Shown: piece after piece, positions 61,661 to 64,000 of the stretch | Layout: each line of letters begins with the position of its first letter | How positions within the stretch are numbered: position 1 is the stretch's first letter | Source: G965215225 sp965215225 | GTDB lineage: Bacteria > Pseudomonadota > Gammaproteobacteria > CBDBNL01 > JAAOII01 | NCBI GenBank assembly: GCA_965215225.1 | Contig: OZ244039.1 | Coordinates: 1,612,001-1,676,000 of the forward strand | Length of the DNA: 64,000 nt | Direction of reading: 5' to 3' | Made by a program: the position numbers and the translations under genes | Notes under the pieces: generated by a model | The model's database searches: none | Told to the model about the DNA's origin: nothing | Seen by the model: the letters and a program-made list of their open reading frames with translations, nothing else

Positions 61661-62372
61661 GCTATTAGGAGTGAATATAGACCATGTGGCTACCATCAGG
61701 CAGGCGCGTGGCACTCTTTATCCCCAACCCGTTTATGCCGCCCTTGAAGCAGAACAAGGTGGAGCGGATGGCATTACCATTCATCTGCGCGAAGACCTCC
61801 GTCATATCCAAAAGGACGATGTGAGGCTGATAAGAGAAACCATCCTCACCCGCCTTAATTTAGAGATGGCACTTAATAAGGAAATGTTGGACTTCTCCGC
61901 TCTCATCAAACCTGAGTTCGTCTGTTTGGTCCCGGAAAAGAGACAGGAGCTAACTACCGAAGGCGGACTAGATGTCATAGCCAAACAACAAGAGATAAAC
62001 AAAGCCCAAGCCTTTTTACAAGAGCATAATATTCGTTTATCTCTTTTTATAGATCCTCATCCCAAGCAGTTAGATGCGGCCGCCAAAACCGGCGCTCCCT
62101 TTGTTGAGCTGCATACAGGCAGCTATGCAAATGCAACCAATGAGGAAGAGAGGCAAAAGGAATTGGAGATTATCATAGCTGCGGTGAATCACGCTCAGAG
62201 TCTAGGACTGGAGGTGAATGCCGGCCACGGTCTTAATTACCAAAATGTGAAGGACATAGCTCGCATCCCGCAAATCTACGAACTAAACATAGGTCACTCC
62301 ATAGTAGCCCGCGCCCTGTTTGTCGGTATGAGACAAGCGGTGCGCGAAATGAAGGATATGCTACTTATATAA
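61650..62372 (+). CDS. pdxJ: Pyridoxine 5'-phosphate synthase
   Basis: Last step of de novo vitamin B6 synthesis, condensing 1-deoxyxylulose-5-P with aminoacetone-3-P. GVNIDHVATIRQARGT at the N-terminus, GGADGITIHLREDLRHIQ, FIDPHPKQLDAAAKTGAPFV, and EVNAGHGLNYQNV near residue 190 with ELNIGHSIVARAL are all family signatures. 240 residues. Confidence 0.96.
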   Translation: MATRLLGVNIDHVATIRQARGTLYPQPVYAALEAEQGGADGITIHLREDLRHIQKDDVRLIRETILTRLNLEMALNKEMLDFSALIKPEFVCLVPEKRQELTTEGGLDVIAKQQEINKAQAFLQEHNIRLSLFIDPHPKQLDAAAKTGAPFVELHTGSYANATNEEERQKELEIIIAAVNHAQSLGLEVNAGHGLNYQNVKDIARIPQIYELNIGHSIVARALFVGMRQAVREMKDMLLI

Positions 62373-62381
62373 GGCCGGCTG

Positions 62382-63047
62382 TTGATTTTCCCCGACCCGC
62401 CTATTATCATCGCCCATCGCGGCTATAGTAGTCGGTATCCAGAGAACACCCTTCCCGCCTTTAGCGCCGCCCTCGAAGCTGGCGCTCAAGGAATAGAACT
62501 AGATATCACCCTCAGCCGCGATAATCACTATATGGTGATCCACGATGACACAATCAATCGCACCACTAATGCCAATGGCTATGTCCATCAATTTAACAAG
62601 GAGGAGTTGCAACAGCTGGATGCTGGCAGCTGGTTTGACGCCAGATTTAGCAATAGTCATATCCCAGAACTTGGTGAAGTATTTGACTTGATTGGCGACC
62701 AGCTGCTAATCAATGTAGAAATCAAGCCACAGTCAAACCAGACCAAATGGCTAGAAGGGCTAGTGAAGATGATAGTCGACTATCAATTAGAAGATAGTGT
62801 CTTCCTCTCCAGTTTTGACCATAGCTTCTTGCCACTCCTAGCTCAGCTGAACTCCAATATAGGATTTGGTCTGCTCTATGATTCAGTGCCTGACAATATA
62901 ACAATCGGTCAAGCCTGCTCCTTACATCTCCCAGTTGAGGGCGAAGATTGGCTGCCAACTATCATAAAGAAAGGGACTTGTATACCTGAGTTCACCAAGC
63001 GTCCATTTCTTATTTACCTCTATTTTTTTGTGGGCTGCTGGGAGTAG
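62382..63047 (+). pseudogene. ugpQ: Glycerophosphodiester phosphodiesterase, C-terminally truncated
   Basis: GDPD TIM-barrel hydrolase. IIAHRGYSSRYPENTLPAF (catalytic HRG..pEnT), QGIELDITLSRDNHYMVIHDDTINRTT (E.D...; HDd..nRtT) and INVEIKPQSN are intact. After ~ACSLHLPVEGEDWLP (residue ~190) homology ends. The final barrel strands (V..WTvN.....) are missing and the frame runs into unrelated sequence tied to the IS1595-type element. It starts at TTG 62382, 9 nt after pdxJ. Loss of ~40 residues suggests inactivity. Confidence 0.75.
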
Positions 63048-63186
63048 GCTTATTAGCGCATAAGAAATCCACAATAGCAAAAAACTCCTTGCGAGTGATT
63101 GGACGCAAATTAGGATTAAGACTCGCAGGGCGGTCGTATTTACTCGCTGGCTTCTTTACTCGTCTACTAATTGGCATCTCATTCAT
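63010..63186 (-). CDS. Small ORF adjoining the IS1595-type element
   Basis: 58 codons: MNEMPISRRVKKPASKYDRP followed by ASLNPNLRPITRKEFFAIVD. Basic N-terminus, Pro/Ser/Lys C-terminus. It is on the same strand as and downstream of the transposase, overlapping the end of the truncated ugpQ. It could be a passenger or accessory ORF of the element, or chance. Confidence 0.3.
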   Translation of the reverse strand: MNEMPISRRVKKPASKYDRPASLNPNLRPITRKEFFAIVDFLCANKPTPSSPQKNRGK

Positions 63187-63282
63187 TATTCATTAAATAG
63201 GTAACAAAATGAGGATCCCTATTCCTTCGAATACCCTCACTGCTCTCAATAGAGCATAATCTTTTTATGGGCTACATCTTGT

Positions 63283-64000
63283 TCACAAGCCATAGGATAC
63301 TTTCCCAATCAACTGCTTATAAGTCAACCGCTTCCCGATTGCTCCTTCACAAATAGCCTTAATCCTATCCATGGTATCTATCTCGCAGCTGCCTTGATTA
63401 AGACGAAAGACAAACTCATCAACATAACGGTCGATGTGCTTCTTAGAGAAGTGATGGAAGGTCCCGTGATAACCACGCTTCAATAACGCCCAAACACTCT
63501 CTATACCATTCGTGTGCGCCATTCCATTTATAAACTCGCCTACTGAGTGATTGACTAACAGCTTGTGATAGCCCCTCACCGGCCTGTAAAACCTTGCTTC
63601 ATCCGTAGAGATAATACTGCCACGAACTACATTCTTATCTATGAACGCTTGGATTGTCTCGCTATTGAGTTTATCTACCGACCGCGCCCGCACTCGACCC
63701 CCTCTTTCACGGATACCTATGACCGCCTCCTTCGTCTTGGTGCTACGCCCCTGAGCTCCCTTTACCTGCTTATTCTTATGCTTATTGCTCTCCCGCCCGC
63801 CTATGTAGGTCTCATCTATCTCTACTATGCCTTGGAGAAGATCAGTCGAACCCGACCGCATCGCTTCACGGATGCGATGAAACAAAAACCAAGCCGTCTT
63901 ATAAGTAACCCCTACCTCCTTAGAGAATTGCATAGCAGAGATGCCCTTGCGCCCAGTCACTATCACATACATACCAAATAGCCAAGCCCTTATGCCTACC
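63283..64000 (-). mobile_element. IS1595-family transposase, partial at window edge
   Basis: DDE transposase of the ISXO2/IS1595 group. GVTYKTAWFLFHRIREAM, first Asp in IVEIDETYIGGRESNKH, second in SIISTDEARFYRP, and the final NGIESVWALLKRGYHGTFHH with Glu/Asn (the group's DDN/DDE box) then DRYVDEFVFRLN. The frame is open beyond 63972 to the window edge (VGIRAWLFG), so the N-terminal part is off-window. Its insertion is the likely cause of the ugpQ truncation. Inverted repeats were not identified. Confidence 0.88.

Overview
The window reads as a chromosome segment of a gammaproteobacterium, probably an uncultured or host-associated lineage, with AT-leaning base composition. The clearest marker is the block bamE / rnfH / ratA / smpB / ssrA, a characteristic gammaproteobacterial arrangement. 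gltX, pcnB, folK, pgi, serS, icd, groESL, gor, rnhB, recO and pdxJ agree with this. Housekeeping genes are densely packed, often with 4-nt ATGA overlaps, and sit between unusually repeat-rich intergenic regions.

Layout. 1-2641: IS30 scrap, a small array and surface lipoprotein GLP1. 3170-8448: operon gltX-maf-dacB-pcnB-folK-bamE. 8445-9701: rnfH, ratA and smpB. 9736-11522: a type II restriction-modification pair. 11842-16967: ssrA, pgi, ogt, a DMT permease, a DksA-like gene and serS. 16981-22789: minisatellites with lipoproteins GLP2 and GLP3. 23179-26623: KAP P-loop NTPase, tRNA-Glu and a UbiH-like hydroxylase. 26887-34346: GLP4, tRNA-Pro, icd, a Gate-domain membrane protein, three tRNAs, a TauE permease and thpR. 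34651-38113: groEL, groES and gor. 38510-40253: GLP5, with a 19-nt poly-C tract in its leader. 40840-45109: a metalloprotease-like lipoprotein and a pitrilysin-type M16 protease. 45110-52297: an accessory island with a patatin carrying pentapeptide-like repeats, a DUF5675-like membrane protein, a holin-like protein, a Cys-rich 81-residue peptide, a small lipoprotein pair and at least four decayed IS30 ends. 52786-56568: DUF6804-like protein, a GT2 glycosyltransferase, a nucleosidase and an SplB-type radical SAM protein. 56646-58396: a HaeIII-like nuclease with a D12-class methyltransferase. 58669-63047: rnhB framed by arrays of its own two ends, then recO, pdxJ and a truncated glycerophosphodiesterase. 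63010-64000: an IS1595-type element running off the window.

Two themes stand out. First, five dispersed lipoproteins (GLP1-5) share one plan: lipobox, Asp-rich Ca-binding thrombospondin-3-like repeats, GLUG repeats and a conserved WCD...IWDFG...EYPA C-terminus. GLP5 looks phase-variable: its promoter and ATG lie upstream of the C19 tract, and C18 or C21 would put that ATG in frame with the lipoprotein. Second, gene ends and gene-gene junctions are repeatedly duplicated in tandem. Examples are the 3' ends of GLP1, GLP2 and the M16 protease, both ends of rnhB, and the nucleosidase/splB junction. At the last, three copies form intact 68-codon ORFs linked by ATGA overlaps; at rnhB/recO, five of six copies remain open. 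An orphan array of GLP 3' ends lies where no GLP gene is present.

All functions come from reading motifs in the translated sequence. No database search was run.
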